From assembly GCA_914767715.1 (NCBI GenBank), contig OU612071.1:20396948-20460947 (forward strand): 64,000 nucleotides of DNA. Direction: 5' to 3'. Below are positions 35,420-46,715 of this stretch, piece after piece. The DNA comes from Membranipora membranacea (taxonomy: Eukaryota; Bryozoa; Gymnolaemata; Cheilostomatida; Membraniporidae). The notes beneath the pieces were generated by a model. The model was not told the origin of the DNA. It ran no database searches and worked only from the letters and a program-made list of their open reading frames with translations. Made by a program: the position numbers and the translations under genes. The stretch's first letter is position 1; every line of letters begins with the position of its first letter.

Positions 35420-36440
35420 CTGTAATTCTTAGCCCATTGTTTGACTTATACATTTAAACATGTATTAACAAAAAAGATAATTTAAATTCATATTTTGAAC
35501 ACGCAATGATAAAGTTTTTGTCACAATTTATACTTCTATTTGTGCAATTCATGTTTTTATTACCCTTCTTGGTGCGATACATTACAACAGTGATGTCGAA
35601 AACAATACGTCTCAAAGTTTGAGAATTAAATATATGAAAATGAAGAAAGCTGCAACATTTGTGAAAGCACCTAGAACGGCTAGCTATAATAAGAGAAATA
35701 ATTTCCTGTGAATCCTCTGTTATTTTGTACTTGGTTTATCTAGCAATAGACATTATCATAACATGGTACAGGCAATAATATTACCTCACCTACCAAAATT
35801 TATGAAAAAAACAAGTATAAATTTTTTTGAATTGTTTTATAGACTCACACTACAAACCTGATTGACCAAGCTATGCAGATGCACAGAGATGATCCGAATA
35901 GAAAACTGCATTCACCAATGGCAGATCTATATGAGAGGCCGCAAAATAAGGAAGGAATGTTTGCTACACACACCTCTAGGTTTCTGAACTAGTACCCATT
36001 ATATCATGTCATCTCATGCAAACGCCATTTCAGAGGCTTACAATGGAGTATGACAAAAATATATTCATTCATGTCTGCTGTCAGTGGGCGGTTAGATTTT
36101 TTAAATTAACTTTAATACTTGATTTGAATAAATATGATCATCATTCTGCTTTCCAGGAGACAGGATCATCGACCTGATAAACAAACTTCTAAGTGGGCAG
36201 ATGGCAAAGTATGTGTCAAAATTAATTCATCAATCGCCGCCAACTGCCAAGTCGGACACAAAGGGGTATATGACATGGCTGAAATGTCGTCTTTTACATA
36301 AAATATCCGACCGGCGAGGTCTTTCCCTTCACAGATGACCGCATCATGTGGATAGTTTTCGTAATGTTGACAAATATTTTACATAAGATTCCATTACATT
36401 AACAAGCTGTAGCACTACGTCAACACCAGGCCTCTTTGTT
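35420..36440. other. No supported gene
   Basis: Contains short exon-like peptides (TNLIDQAMQMHRDDPNR at about 35858; DRIIDLINKLLSGQMAK at about 36160) next to AG acceptors, but these are too short to assign. Confidence 0.25.
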
Positions 36441-36446
36441 TGTCTT

Positions 36447-37423
36447 AGGGGAAAGGTTGGAACATAATGTCATATTAAGAATATATATATCCTTACTCTG
36501 TGAGATAATTAGGCCCAATATCTATATTTATAATACTGTGTTCACATTGCTGTTTATGGGAAGTCGTCTGCTGAGTCAGAGAAATTTAGTCTTGGTTGTT
36601 AGGTGTTATATAAATATTATTATCATAGAGTTATCGTTATAAAACTCTGTTTTCATAATTCAAGACATACAACAGATTTTGGATTTTTGTCATTTTTGTC
36701 TGCAATGAGACAATTTGGCTTGGTTGTACATAGCAGTAAATTTATCGCAATGGAGTTAAACAATGTAAATAACCAACTGGACACCTCTAAGATCTATTTA
36801 TTATCTAACTACAACACTGAAGGGCATCACATGAGGCACGACGGCAAAACAGTGATCTCCAGATCCTATCCAGATCATCCCACGGTACCGACGAGGAACT
36901 ACCAGAGACAGCTTATGGATTATTTCCTACGATTACTTCAAGTGCTTTCGAAAATAAGCACATCGACACAAAGTATTCAGCTACGAGGGTACTAAAATCT
37001 ATCTGTAGTGCAGTAACAGCTTCGCAGGTGAAGCTCTTGGACATATTTTAAACATATTGAAAAATTATAGTAATATATATATACTAGATTTGGTGGCCTT
37101 AGTGAATCGCGACCTCAAACCAAGTAATATGACAGTTGAGCAGGCTATGACGATGGCGCAAGATAGGGGAGAATGGCGAGCAGTGGTTGAGTGCAGTAGA
37201 TGAGCAGCTTCTGAGCACGCCATGAGTAGAACTCGACGAGCGTCACCAAAGTAAAGTAAGTAGATACTAGATTATTTTTCATTTTAATTTTTGGTATGTC
37301 TATTATTTAAAATCAATTTCCTACTGCATCTGAATTATTTGTTTATAATGTTTTGTAATTAATATAATTTGGGAAAAATTTGTGCTAGAAATAAATATTA
37401 AAAAAAATATGTAAGCCCTCACT
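36447..37423. repeat. Dispersed repeat family D, copy 2
   Basis: Two blocks, 36447-37060 and 37262-37423, match copy 1 at 26872-28527. The right edge again ends at GTAAGCCCTCACT. A LINE tail fragment sits between the blocks. Confidence 0.65.
37091..37200 (+). pseudogene. LINE ORF2 C-terminal fragment
   Basis: Encodes NRDLKPSNMTVEQAMTMAQD then RGEWRAVVECSR and a stop, matching the AxDRxxWRxxV ending shared by many LINE reverse transcriptase proteins. Only the last 35 or so codons are present, as expected for a severely 5'-truncated insertion. Confidence 0.6.
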
Positions 37424-37429
37424 CCTTTG

Positions 37430-37827
37430 AAACCTTGCCAGAATGTCAGCATGGCCAGCTGCCAACATGTGAAATAGCTGATGATGGTAGTAGACTTGTG
37501 CCTGATTACCTAAATCCAGGTGAGAAATGTGGATTGTCAAGCTTAGTTAGTGAACTAAGCCCATCTCGCTGTGTGTGGTATCTATCATAATACCATAATA
37601 TGTACAAGTAGAGCTTGATAAGATAATGGATGCTTGGCTCCAACTGGAATGATAACAAATCTATGTCTCAGAAATTCAGGGTGAGCTGATTGAAGATTTG
37701 AGAAACATCATTGCCGACATGGCGGAGGCAGTAAACAGCGCAGGCCCTCATAGCACAAGTGAGCTGGAGAGCTTTCACAGCTGCCTAAACCGCAATGCTC
37801 CAAAAATGGGAGGATTTTCATATTCTG
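37430..37827 (+). pseudogene. Exon remnants of a transposon-type gene
   Basis: Segment about 37430-37519 reads LPECQHGQLPTCEIADDGSR then LVPDYLNPG before GTGAGA. Segment 37680-37827 follows TTCAG and reads GELIEDLRNIIADMAEAVNS, then STSELESFHSCLNRNAPKMG and FSYSG before GTATGC. The STxxLExFHSxxNxxxPK pattern is typical of C-terminal parts of large TE-borne nuclease/transposase-like proteins of invertebrates. The two pieces do not join in a compatible phase, so the gene is broken or incomplete. Confidence 0.4.
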
Positions 37828-37849
37828 GTATGCTTAGCAGGTAACAATG

Positions 37850-38125
37850 GTGGAATTCCGGGAATGTCAAACCATGGCACCTCATTTGGTACTATCTGGG
37901 AGGTAAACCTTTCAGAGTGGAACAAAATCTCAAAAATCTAGTAGTATGCTCCGCTGTCAGATTAATAATCACAGTACTCGTTCTTAAAAGAAACCCTGAA
38001 AAAAATCTTTGGGTCAGTTGCGTGGGTTGAAATCGAAGACCAATCATTATAGACTGGTATGATAATATAAGAAATCAGAAAGGGGAGGAGGCAAGTACGA
38101 ATAGTTATTTGATGTATATGTGGAA
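37850..38125. repeat. Dispersed repeat family C, copy 3
   Basis: Carries GCTCCGCTGTCAGAT, TCTTTGGGTCAGTTGCGTGG, GAAGACCAATC and GACTGGTATGATAATATA, as in copies 1 and 2. Confidence 0.6.
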
Positions 38126-38204
38126 ACCACCATAACCTGGGCCTTCCAAAGGAGAAGGTACGCTGTCAATATGTGAGGAGCCATACCTAGGAGACTGAGT
38201 CAGG

Positions 38205-38935
38205 AATCACGCAGCGACTGCGGAAAAAATAGAAATTAGTTCTAAAATTAATGACCCACTAAATGCCGAAGACACGATTACTGAATCCGATACTGGAGGT
38301 GGTGAAAATGGGTCTGAAGAGAGGCTTAGTCGACAGCAAGACAGGGCTATGAAAAATGAGTCACGTCTATTAGCTATACAAATGTTTACTTCTATAGGTG
38401 AACATATCACTGCTCAAACTGGTAAAATTAATGATTTTTAGATGCTCTTTATGATTCAATAGATAAAGAATCACATAATATTTTGTTGTCATATAAAGAG
38501 GCCTATTTGACTGAAGTTGATGCTTGTGTGAATGATGTAAGCTCTATTTACAAAGAGTTACTAGAAATGAATTCATGAAAGCCTGACGGTACTCAGGAAA
38601 ACACTTTCCAGGAGTTTTTAGATGACATTGAGACTTTCAAGGCAATTCTGATAGCCAATCAAACGGAGGAAGAATCACTTCTCGAAGAACAAAGGAAACT
38701 GGACAAGACCAGCTGAGTGCTACAGGAAAAATTGGCACAACTCCAATCGAAGAATAAAACACTGAAGGAGAAAATGGTGAGAACGTCTCAGATGACAGTC
38801 ACACCTCTTCTTGCTACATCAGCATCACCAAGCAGCTTTGGCTCAAGTGTAAGTACGCATCAGAGTGAAACACCTTCAAACCCAGCCAAAGAATGGTTTT
38901 ATTCTTCATCTAGCAGTAGTGTCATATTTATATAA
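38205..38935 (+). pseudogene. Coiled-coil acidic protein pseudogene, possibly retroelement gag/ORF1
   Basis: A continuous coding trace interrupted by one frame shift near 38440 and stops near 38577 and 38715. Order: EIISSKIND-like start, then NAEDTITESDTGGGENGSEE, LLAIQMFTSIGEHITAQTGK, and after the shift DALYDSIDKESHNILLSYKE, FQEFLDDIETFKAILIANQT, LEEQRKLDKTS and VLQEKLAQLQSKNKTLKEKM, then a Ser/Thr-rich tail. The helical heptad pattern indicates a coiled coil. No domain is recognised. Gag or ORF1 of a retroelement is a guess based on composition and setting. Confidence 0.45.
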
Positions 38936-39523
38936 TTATGTAAAACAATATCAAAAATTGTTTAGACGTTGTGCTCGGATGACAATGTTTTATTCACTGA
39001 AATGTATACTCAGGATGTTTATCTTCTGAATGAGACACAAGCGCACAAGCTTCTTGAGATTTCACATCTGCGACGGTTGCCTTGGGCAGTCACCTCATCT
39101 CAACTATCCTGTGTTGGTAAGTCATAAATTGGCATTTATGTGATGAAACTTTCTGGACAGGTTCTCAAGTGGTACTTGGTTGCCACAAAAAGCTCTACCC
39201 GGAAATTTCAAGTTCATGTACCAACAGAATACAACCAGTCAAAGTGCAGTTCATACTCAGACAGATGATAATAGTGAGGTCGATTTTCCATCACTGCTAA
39301 ACAGTCAACTATTTTTTTATTTCATTTCGATGTTTTATGTCAGTTTTCTTCATTTGGTATATGACTGTACTAAACCTTACTTATCATACAAATTCTCATA
39401 CTCATTCTAATTTTAACTTTTATAACCCAAGTTCCTTAGTTATATAATTTTTCTTAGCCAGTATCATTTATTCCCCACAGAATCTATTTTAGCTTAAAAA
39501 CTAGTCAATTCAGTCTTTTTTGT

Positions 39524-39740
39524 AGCTGATCCAGCCACACCTGGTGACTTTAACCAGTCTGAAAACAAAAAAGTGTCATAGTGAAAATAACCGACTGAAA
39601 TAAGTGTTCTTGAAAAGCCGGTCCCAAAAGCCAGTCCCAAAATCCAGTCTCAAAGGTCACTTCCAAAAGTCAGTCTCCATTGTTACAAATATGTTGGTCA
39701 ATAATATATCATAGTACTTGGGTAACCCCTTAAAATCGAC
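39524..39740 (+). mobile_element. Probable LTR end with primer-binding-site-like sequence
   Basis: TGTAGCTGATCC near 39521 could open an LTR. The segment has short repeated AAAAGCCAGTCCC-like units (39607-39680) and ends before TGGTGGCAGCGGTGGGAT (39741-39758), a classic tRNA-primer-binding-site style for Gypsy and Bel elements. No second LTR is seen. Confidence 0.4.
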
Positions 39741-39794
39741 TGGTGGCAGCGGTGGGATCTGCTGAGGACACACACAGTCTAACAAAACAGGGTC

Positions 39795-39918
39795 CATGGC
39801 GAACCATGCTCCAGGTGGGGGAAGGCCTGGGAATGACCAGGCCATCAACAGACTTGTTACCCTTCTGGGTAAGACACTAATTAATAATCCCAATCGAAGG
39901 GACAGGCAAAAATCTTGA
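39795..39918 (+). pseudogene. Truncated gag start of an LTR retrotransposon
   Basis: ATG 37 nt after the primer-binding-like site opens MANHAPGGGRPGNDQAINRL then VTLLGKTLINNPNRRDRQKS and a stop. It is then cut by dispersed repeat E. Position and composition suit a gag N-terminus. Confidence 0.4.
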
Positions 39919-40130
39919 TGAATGACTTGAATCTTTATACATGGATAAGATAATGACATCTGATATGATAAAAAAAGAAAGAAGCAAATACAGCTGGCAG
40001 CAGACCCACTCGACAGCATATTCAGAAAAAAATAGAACTCACATGGAAAAAAAAGTGTTTCCAAGAATTAAACCCGGCAATGAAAATAGGATGAATGTTG
40101 AGAGGGTCCTTCGAGGATGGCTCCCTGGTA
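39905..40130. repeat. Dispersed repeat family E, copy 2
   Basis: Begins at AAAAATCTTGATGAATGACT inside the truncated gag frame and ends near GAGGATGGCTCCCTGG. See 34838-35035. Confidence 0.55.
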
Positions 40131-40199
40131 AATAAAAGAAGGGGTGCCTGTTCTGCTTGGGTATTTGGTCTCAAGTGGATTAAATATCTGACACAGATA

Positions 40200-41590
40200 T
40201 GAGCTGAGTGTCAAACTCACATCAACTTCAGTCGGTATGCATAGGTTTTATGTCTGATGCAGCTGTTTTCAGCTGCATCATTAGAGTTTGTTATAGATTT
40301 GTCAGGAATCAAGCTAACTGCAATGAAAGCATCATCCAACCAGTCTGCAATTTGTGTGCATCCCGCTTTACAAGAAGGTTCCTCTGGCTAGAGGGGGAGG
40401 AACACAAAATGCACACAAATAAAACATATTTGATTTAAGGTAGACCCTCGAGGAAGCAAGTATAAATATGAGGGCAAACATGCCTCTGAGCGCATGCTGG
40501 AAATTCTTCAAATTCTAATATTGACTGGCTTATAACAATTAACTCCCATTTAACTGATCAAAATTGGCGCAGACCAAACAACTCTATATAATATTTACTC
40601 CTCGAGGGTAGAGACAGAATGATGTATCACTGTACATAACTCACCGGCATCCCGTAGCTCCATCCCTCATCTGTTGACCTATCATACTCAGTTCTCCCTG
40701 TAAAACAATCATGATCACATTTTCAAAATTTGATAAATACGTACCAATAGCATGATTGAAGATGTTCAGATATACAGACAAAAAATGATCTCCAATCAGG
40801 AAGAGTTTTTCTAACCATAAGCCAATTCAGATTTTAATAACCGAACGGCAACTGTATAATTGAGGAAAGCAACATCCTTGTTCCATATAGGACTGTGAGT
40901 AGACACAGGTTAACTAAGCAAACTGCACTAATGGACACAGTCGACCCAAGGTGATGACCTAAGAGTTTGAGTGGTCAAACTAGCATTCTCGTAGCCTCAG
41001 AGGTACTTACTGTTTACTTACCATAAGCAATATGTAGAAACTATCCCATGATCATGATAAGCATCCAATGCGCAGTTTTGTTCATTGAGGAGTTTACAAA
41101 TCTATCTCTAGATGTCAGTGAGTAATATTAACACATCCCTCAGTCTGCAAAACAGTAATATGAATAAAAGTTATGGGAGCTGGTGCTTGAGTGGTATGCT
41201 GGCCTGTTAAACATGACACAACTGTGTTTATGGAGCCTGCAGTTTTATTATTGTTCACAACCTGTCTGAGGTCATGAAATGCGACAACTCATCAGTAGTG
41301 AAAAGTACTGCCAATATTTGGTAGTTGTCTTCTGTTTCTTCAAGGGACACAACTTCTTACATTTTGAGAGTGCAATATCGTGCTAATAAAAATGATTTCA
41401 CAGCTATTTCATCAGTCTGTTGACGAGCTTCACCTCGGAATTTTGTCAGTTGGTGATATATTCGTTGTTTGCACCACTACTAGCACTCCCTGCATGTGCA
41501 ATAACGGCAACAGAACAGGACAGAGAAAGAATAGAAACTAATGTACTCATCAAAATCAACATCTTTTCACAGGGTCAGTTCGTAATTTTT
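40200..41590. other. No gene supported
   Basis: AT-rich sequence without recognisable coding or repeat features beyond short incidental frames. Confidence 0.4.
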
Positions 41591-41593
41591 GTA

Positions 41594-41770
41594 GAGCGCA
41601 GCCGTGGCGCAATGGGTAAGGTAATCGAGAGGTCCAGTGTTCGAATCCCGGCGTGTCACGGCGGTGGCAGGAAGAGCATCCGACCTCAAATGCTCCTGTG
41701 CCCCATCAGGATCCAGTGCGTAGACCCGTACTGTTACAGAGACAAAAAAAAACCAAGCAACATCATGGTG
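41594..41770 (+). mobile_element. tRNA-derived SINE
   Basis: Has a Pol III A box (TGGCGCAATGGG, 41605) and B box (GTGTTCGAATCCC, 41657) in a 70-nt tRNA-like head, then a non-tRNA body ending in an A-rich tail near 41745. Not a functional tRNA: the arms do not pair well and there is no clear anticodon stem. Confidence 0.65.
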
Positions 41771-41825
41771 TCCCACACGGTATCACCGGGTATCGAGACT
41801 ATAAACGGTCGTGAGCGCTTGTGTA

Positions 41826-42184
41826 CCCTATAGGAGTTTAGTTTTCGCGGCATTTAGGATTCGCTTTTCGCGTTTTTGCCTAAATAGCAAAATTGTATGA
41901 TAGCAGAAATTACTTCCTAAGCAATAAACACCACTCAGTTTCATAAACAATGTACAATTATACAGGAATACACCTTTCCTACACATGCAAGGCAGTGTGG
42001 TGTAGTGGTCTAAGTGTCTATTTGCAATCAGATGGAGGTTTATGCCCTGGGTTCAAATCCCAGCTTGAACATTTTTTTTAAATTTTCGCTAGTAAGCCTA
42101 CTAGCGAAATTTAGTGTATCTTAAATTAAACTCACTCACCATAGTAGCGAAATTAAACTCTAGCTAAATTAAACTCCTATAGGG
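41826..42184. mobile_element. TA-flanked MITE with an embedded tRNA-like core
   Basis: Bounded by TA on both sides (41824-41825 and 42185-42186) and by terminal inverted repeats CCCTATAGGAGTTTA. TA duplications suggest mobilisation by a Tc1/mariner-type transposase. The centre contains a tRNA-like segment (41991-42072) with an A-box-like TGGTGTAGTGGT and B box GGGTTCAAATCCC. Confidence 0.65.
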
Positions 42185-42189
42185 TATGT

Positions 42190-42785
42190 AAAAATCAAGG
42201 CTTCCGCACTCAGCGTCCTATGGGCTGCAGATATGTTACTGAGACGTGACTAGATTGTGCACTCACCTCAATGTATTAATGTCTTTCTCAGATCATCTCA
42301 CTAGTTTGTGTCATACTCAGCAGTAAACTCTCTTACTGAACTATTGCGCCAAACATGTCTGTAAAAAACACAATCCATTGTTACAATAATCATTTCCGGG
42401 TAACTAATTAATATCATGAATGAGCCAAACACAAAACACTTAGCTGTTATATCTTTGACATGTCATGCTTGCTCACCCCTAGAATAACGTTGTTGAAAAA
42501 GTGCTGTCTAACAGCACACTGGAATTCCCAGTGTTGGTGCAATAAAACCTGTTATCATAGAACAAGCTACCTTTTGCCTGAGGTGCATAGGATACTTTAG
42601 ATAAAATCCTCAACGCTATTTTAGGATGTGCTGAATGGGACGCTTGTATTTCATATCTTTGGGAGAAAGCAGTACAGTGCGACTAGCTTTGCAACATCTA
42701 TCCTGGAAGAATTGAGCTACACACAACCCTGTGAGCTCTCAATTAATTTATAATCTCAAGCCTCAATATATTACTACTGCATTGC
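42190..42785. other. No gene seen
   Basis: AT-rich intergenic DNA. Confidence 0.4.
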
Positions 42786-42787
42786 CA

Positions 42788-42896
42788 CCAAATCAGAAAA
42801 TGATAAAGAAACTTACACGTTTTGGGCACAAGCTTAGCCTTAGTCACATCTTGTGCCCAAGGTGTGAACGTTTTTTTTATCATTTTCTGATTTGAG
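42788..42896. repeat. Inverted repeat (hairpin) element
   Basis: AAATCAGAAAATGATAAA at the left is inverted at the right (TTTATCATTTTCTGATTT), and TTGGGCACAAG pairs with CTTGTGCCCAA across a short loop. Probable small MITE. Confidence 0.6.
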
Positions 42897-43317
42897 GGCT
42901 TAGCCTTAGCTTGTGACAATGCGAGAGGGAAATGATGTGCGATATCTGAACTCTTTGGTATCAGCACATGAGAAAAACTTAGCCATCTGGCCAAGAATCA
43001 AGAACCTTAAGATTACGGCCAATAAGATTATAAATGGTGAGGAGAAAACTGAAGGCAACTCACAGTTCACTGCATCTGGTCAGAAACTGAAGAAGTAAAT
43101 GTTACACAACAACCCCAGGGGAGAAGGGTCTGTCACACCTGGATCTATACTCCGAATAGGCCTGCTGATATCTTCAAGAAAACAAAAAAGCGTTATCAAA
43201 TTAAAAAGGTCATTCAAACAGTTCCTAAAAACCTGCAGGACAGAGTGGTCTCTAGCCTACTACACCAGTATGACTCATCAGTCTCAGATGTTGAAAAATA
43301 AGACTTGATATAGTATA

Positions 43318-43505
43318 GTTGTTTTCACAGTTGAAACCTCCAAGATGTTTGACACTGAGTCACAGTGCCCTTTTTAAATTGAGCCCTCTGTGCCTTGTAA
43401 TTGAGGTATTTGAATAGTTTATGCTTTCACCATACAGTGGAGACAAGGTACTAACTAGAGGAGTGACATTTTAGTAAAATTTTATGATTTTAGACCTCCT
43501 GTCTT
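43318..43505. repeat. Dispersed repeat family G, copy 1
   Basis: Shares TTTTCACAGTTGAA, CCTCTGTGCCTTG, GAGGTATTTGA, TATGCTTTCACCATA, GAGGAGTGACATTTTAGT and AGACCTCCT/AGGCCTCCT with 61008-61225, the latter inside an intron of the cysteine-rich gene. Confidence 0.65.
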
Positions 43506-43509
43506 CGAA

Positions 43510-44380
43510 TCTTAAAATTGATTTTCGCTAAGTAATAAGGCCATTTCTTCACAATTTAACTTCATAATAAATATGTTCATCTTGGAGAGCAGCAAACAGG
43601 TATAGGAGTTCATAATAACTAAGCAGCTCATGTTTGTCACCACAAACTGACAGTCTGTGGTCAGTGCTAAGTGACTGCTCGCCATTAAACTTTATGTAAT
43701 TATTATATGATGATATACAGCACACCCCCCCCCCATGCTGAGTTACTCTGCTGCCTCTGCCTTTCATCAGTCAGTTAATTGAAAAACCATGTTATTAGTG
43801 TTAGCACTACCGGCCCAAGTACAGGTAATGGACACCTGAGAAAGACATTAACTACTGTGAAGCTCGGTGTTTTTCTTAGTAGACTTCTTTTATAAGCAGG
43901 CCATCAGCAACTGGTTTTCTAAAATTGCCAATATTCAATGTTGGAGAATGATAAACTTGAACAACAGCATTGGCATAACTTACCTGTCCTTACACCAGAG
44001 CTACTAAATAGTCATCACTCCCACTGTCACATGTTAGTTTGTGTGCTTCTGTGAGTCAAAAATCCCCAGCCTACAGTCACAGTTTTGGAGGAAACCTGGA
44101 CCTGTTCTTGGCTCTGCTGTCATGTCCCTCCGAGTGGTTTCTTGTCTACCTGTGTATAAGAAAATATACATTCCCAGTTATCAGTTATGGTTCATTCAGT
44201 TGTTTGAAAGCCACTATTCATTACTAAAGTTAAACAATGCTATGAATGAAAGCCAAACTGGGTTATGTAACATTCTGAGGCCTGACAATGCCTATACATG
44301 GGATTATAGAGCATCATTCATTGAAATCCAAATAAGCTATTCAATTCAGGTACACTGTTGTTTTTATGAATGAATGATCA
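43510..44380. other. No gene supported
   Basis: Overlapping short frames at 44039-44373 show no domain or splice context. There is a C-run (CCCCCCCCC) near 43730. Confidence 0.35.
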
Positions 44381-44387
44381 CTACAAC

Positions 44388-44485
44388 CACAGACATCAGG
44401 TCAATGACAGTTGATTTGATGAGTTGCAGCCTTGTGTGTGTGCAACTCATCAAATCAACCGTCAGTGACCTGCTGTCTGTGCTAC
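44388..44485. repeat. Inverted repeat (hairpin), arms about 40 nt
   Basis: GTTGATTTGATGAGTTGCA at the left pairs with TGCAACTCATCAAATCAAC at the right, and the arms extend outward through CAGACATCAGGTCAATGAC / GTCAGTGACCTGCTGTCTG with few mismatches. The loop is about 14 nt. Confidence 0.7.
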
Positions 44486-44809
44486 AACAATAAATATTTA
44501 TAATCTTTGACTATATCAGTCCCTCAATATATATAGTATCTTTGTCTTTATTTGACTTGAGATATTTAGTTAACCAAACCATTTACCTATGCTTATGACA
44601 AGGGAATCTGTTGGCTCAGCTATAGTGACAAAAATTCCAGTCAAGCCCTAAAAGAGTTGCTCAAGCGTACAAACCGATGGACAGATGTTATTCCCTGCTA
44701 ACACAGTTTAGTATAAAGGGCATATCTATTATATTAACAGGGATAATTTCCAATCTGCAGGTACCCCAATCCAAGCCCATACATAATTCTATTTATTGTC
44801 ATTTTCAAG

Positions 44810-45660
44810 ATGATCTCAAGGCTCTTGAAACCTGGGAAAAAAAGATTTGAGCGTGGAATCTAATGTGAGCACGTTAATCAACAGGAAGAGACAGAAAGGA
44901 GTGAACAACCCCTACACCCCGTCTCGACGTACAGATGCCTAAAACCAAGACGGTGAAATACTTGGGAGTAAAACTGGAGAGCAGCCTGCATTAGACCAAA
45001 AATACCAACTATATTGTTGAGAAAGCCTTGAGTAGGCTCGGTTACATCCGCAGAATCTTACCATCTACCCGCCCCTACTTACGCATCAAAGCTTACAAGC
45101 AGCCATGCGCAGTATGGGTTGCTGGTATCTCCTCCACACAAGTGAAACAACTTGAGGCTGTGCAAAGACGAGCAGCCAGGTCAGTCTGTAACAACAACAG
45201 ACCAGACTTCAAGTAGGCCACCAAACTGATAGGAACAAACTGGAAAAGAGGAGCGAGTTTTGCAGACTTGGCTTGTTCCGAGCCATGCACCGTGGAAAAG
45301 CCGCGACTGACATCAGCGACCACCTGACCAACTATGGGTTTGATCAAAATGACTTCTTCAGCTAAACCAAGGAGTAAAAGTCTTATACTCCTTGGCTAAA
45401 CTATGGAACACCCTCCTGGAAGGACCCGCAGTGATGGTGAGCGGTACTGACCTATGACGTACTGTTGACGAATTGGAATGATTAATGGAGAGAAGGTTTT
45501 GCCATTTCGCTGATACCTTCCACTTAGAAGTTGGCTATCTAATCAATGAACTAAACCTCCAGGTTTAGTTGATTGATCTATTAGCATAGCAAGTAAGTAG
45601 CACCAAGTCCAAAGCACTCTCTAATCTAGTAGCACCAACCAAAGCACTCTAATCTTAACC
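44810..45660 (+). pseudogene. LINE reverse transcriptase C-terminal fragment
   Basis: DDLKALETWEKK (thumb-proximal LxxDLxxLexW), then in another frame KTVKYLGVKLESSL and KALSRLGYIRRILPST, VWVAGISSTQVKQLEAVQRR and AARSVCN are the standard C-terminal order of LINE RTs. Several frame shifts and stops make it dead. A 28-bp unit (GTAGCACCAA..CCAAAGCACTCT) is repeated twice at 45596-45655, just after the coding trace. Confidence 0.7.
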
Positions 45661-46715
45661 CAGTCAGAATACAACTCTTCACTTCAAACCATGCATGAAA
45701 TTATAAGAATTATACTCATTACTCACATGTAGCTTGTCATCTCGAAGTGGCCAATTTGTCATCTCTTCAGTCAGTTTGTCACCTGCACTGCCTGGTCATC
45801 ACGGGATCTTGAGCCGAAAGGTATTAAATACTATGAGTGCTGTATAATAATTCCATGTGCAAGGTCAAAGTTTAAACACTTTCCTGCTCGTTGATCTGAT
45901 TGGCCAAGATCGCCTAGCAAAATTATGACAGAACCAACTGTAGACAACTCCAATCTCCAAAACTGTTCATATCACTAAGTCATACTTTTATTACTTGCTG
46001 GCATCAGGGAGGGTCTCCCTGCTGGCATCAGAACTCCCTGCTGCTGTCATAATATGTGTAATCCAGAAATGTACCTCATATTTTCACCGCATATCCTGTT
46101 CCATAAAATTGCCGACATCTGGATCAGCATTTGGAAATCATTCATTTTAATTACAGTAATTAATTCCATTTTATAGATGAAACTGAATTTTGCATGTTTA
46201 TTTCATCCCAAGGGAAATATGTTTAGGCATAGGCATATTAACCACATAAGCCTGAGAAGTATGTGCTCCAGCAGGCAATGCTTCCCTCGTCTAGGCGTTT
46301 GTTTTATCCATCAATGTGAGGGAAGATGGTTTTCATGCAACGTCTCTGAAAAGCTTCCCGCTTGTCAATATCGGTTTGAGTCAGTGATTGGTAGCATGCA
46401 GGACATGCGTGTTTAGTTATGTAGTCCTCGGCGATTTTTTCACAGTGTTAAAGCAATGCTATTGGTCTATATTTGTTTTAGACAGAGATTTGATTTTTTA
46501 TTCCAAGTGTCTTCGCTTTTTCTTGCTGATTCCAAGTGCCAGCAATTACACTGTATTTCGCGACTCATTTTTTCTTTTTATAATGCTGTCAGTGATAGTA
46601 ATAAAATCCATCCATCCATATTCATTATAATGCTTATATGTTCAGTTATTGTTCAAAATTTTCACTGTGATGGTAGTTTTCGGATTGCCATCAGCAGTTC
46701 CTGGTCCCAGCCGAC
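45661..46715. other. No gene supported
   Basis: Open frames around 46177-46731 have no recognisable domain. ATCCATCCATCCAT near 46607 is a short tandem run that may mark a degraded LINE end. Confidence 0.35.

Noticed and set aside
41594-41770. Functional tRNA gene
   Set aside because: A and B boxes are present, but the cloverleaf arms do not pair and a SINE body with A-rich tail follows. The same reasoning excludes true tRNAs at 41991-42072, 48833-48900, 53343-53493 and 60525-60580.
41420-41833. 137-codon open frame as a gene
   Set aside because: It runs across the tRNA-derived SINE and into the MITE end, so it is not an independent gene.
44039-44373. Overlapping 62- and 110-codon frames as a coding region
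   Set aside because: Different frames over the same DNA, no domain and no splice support.
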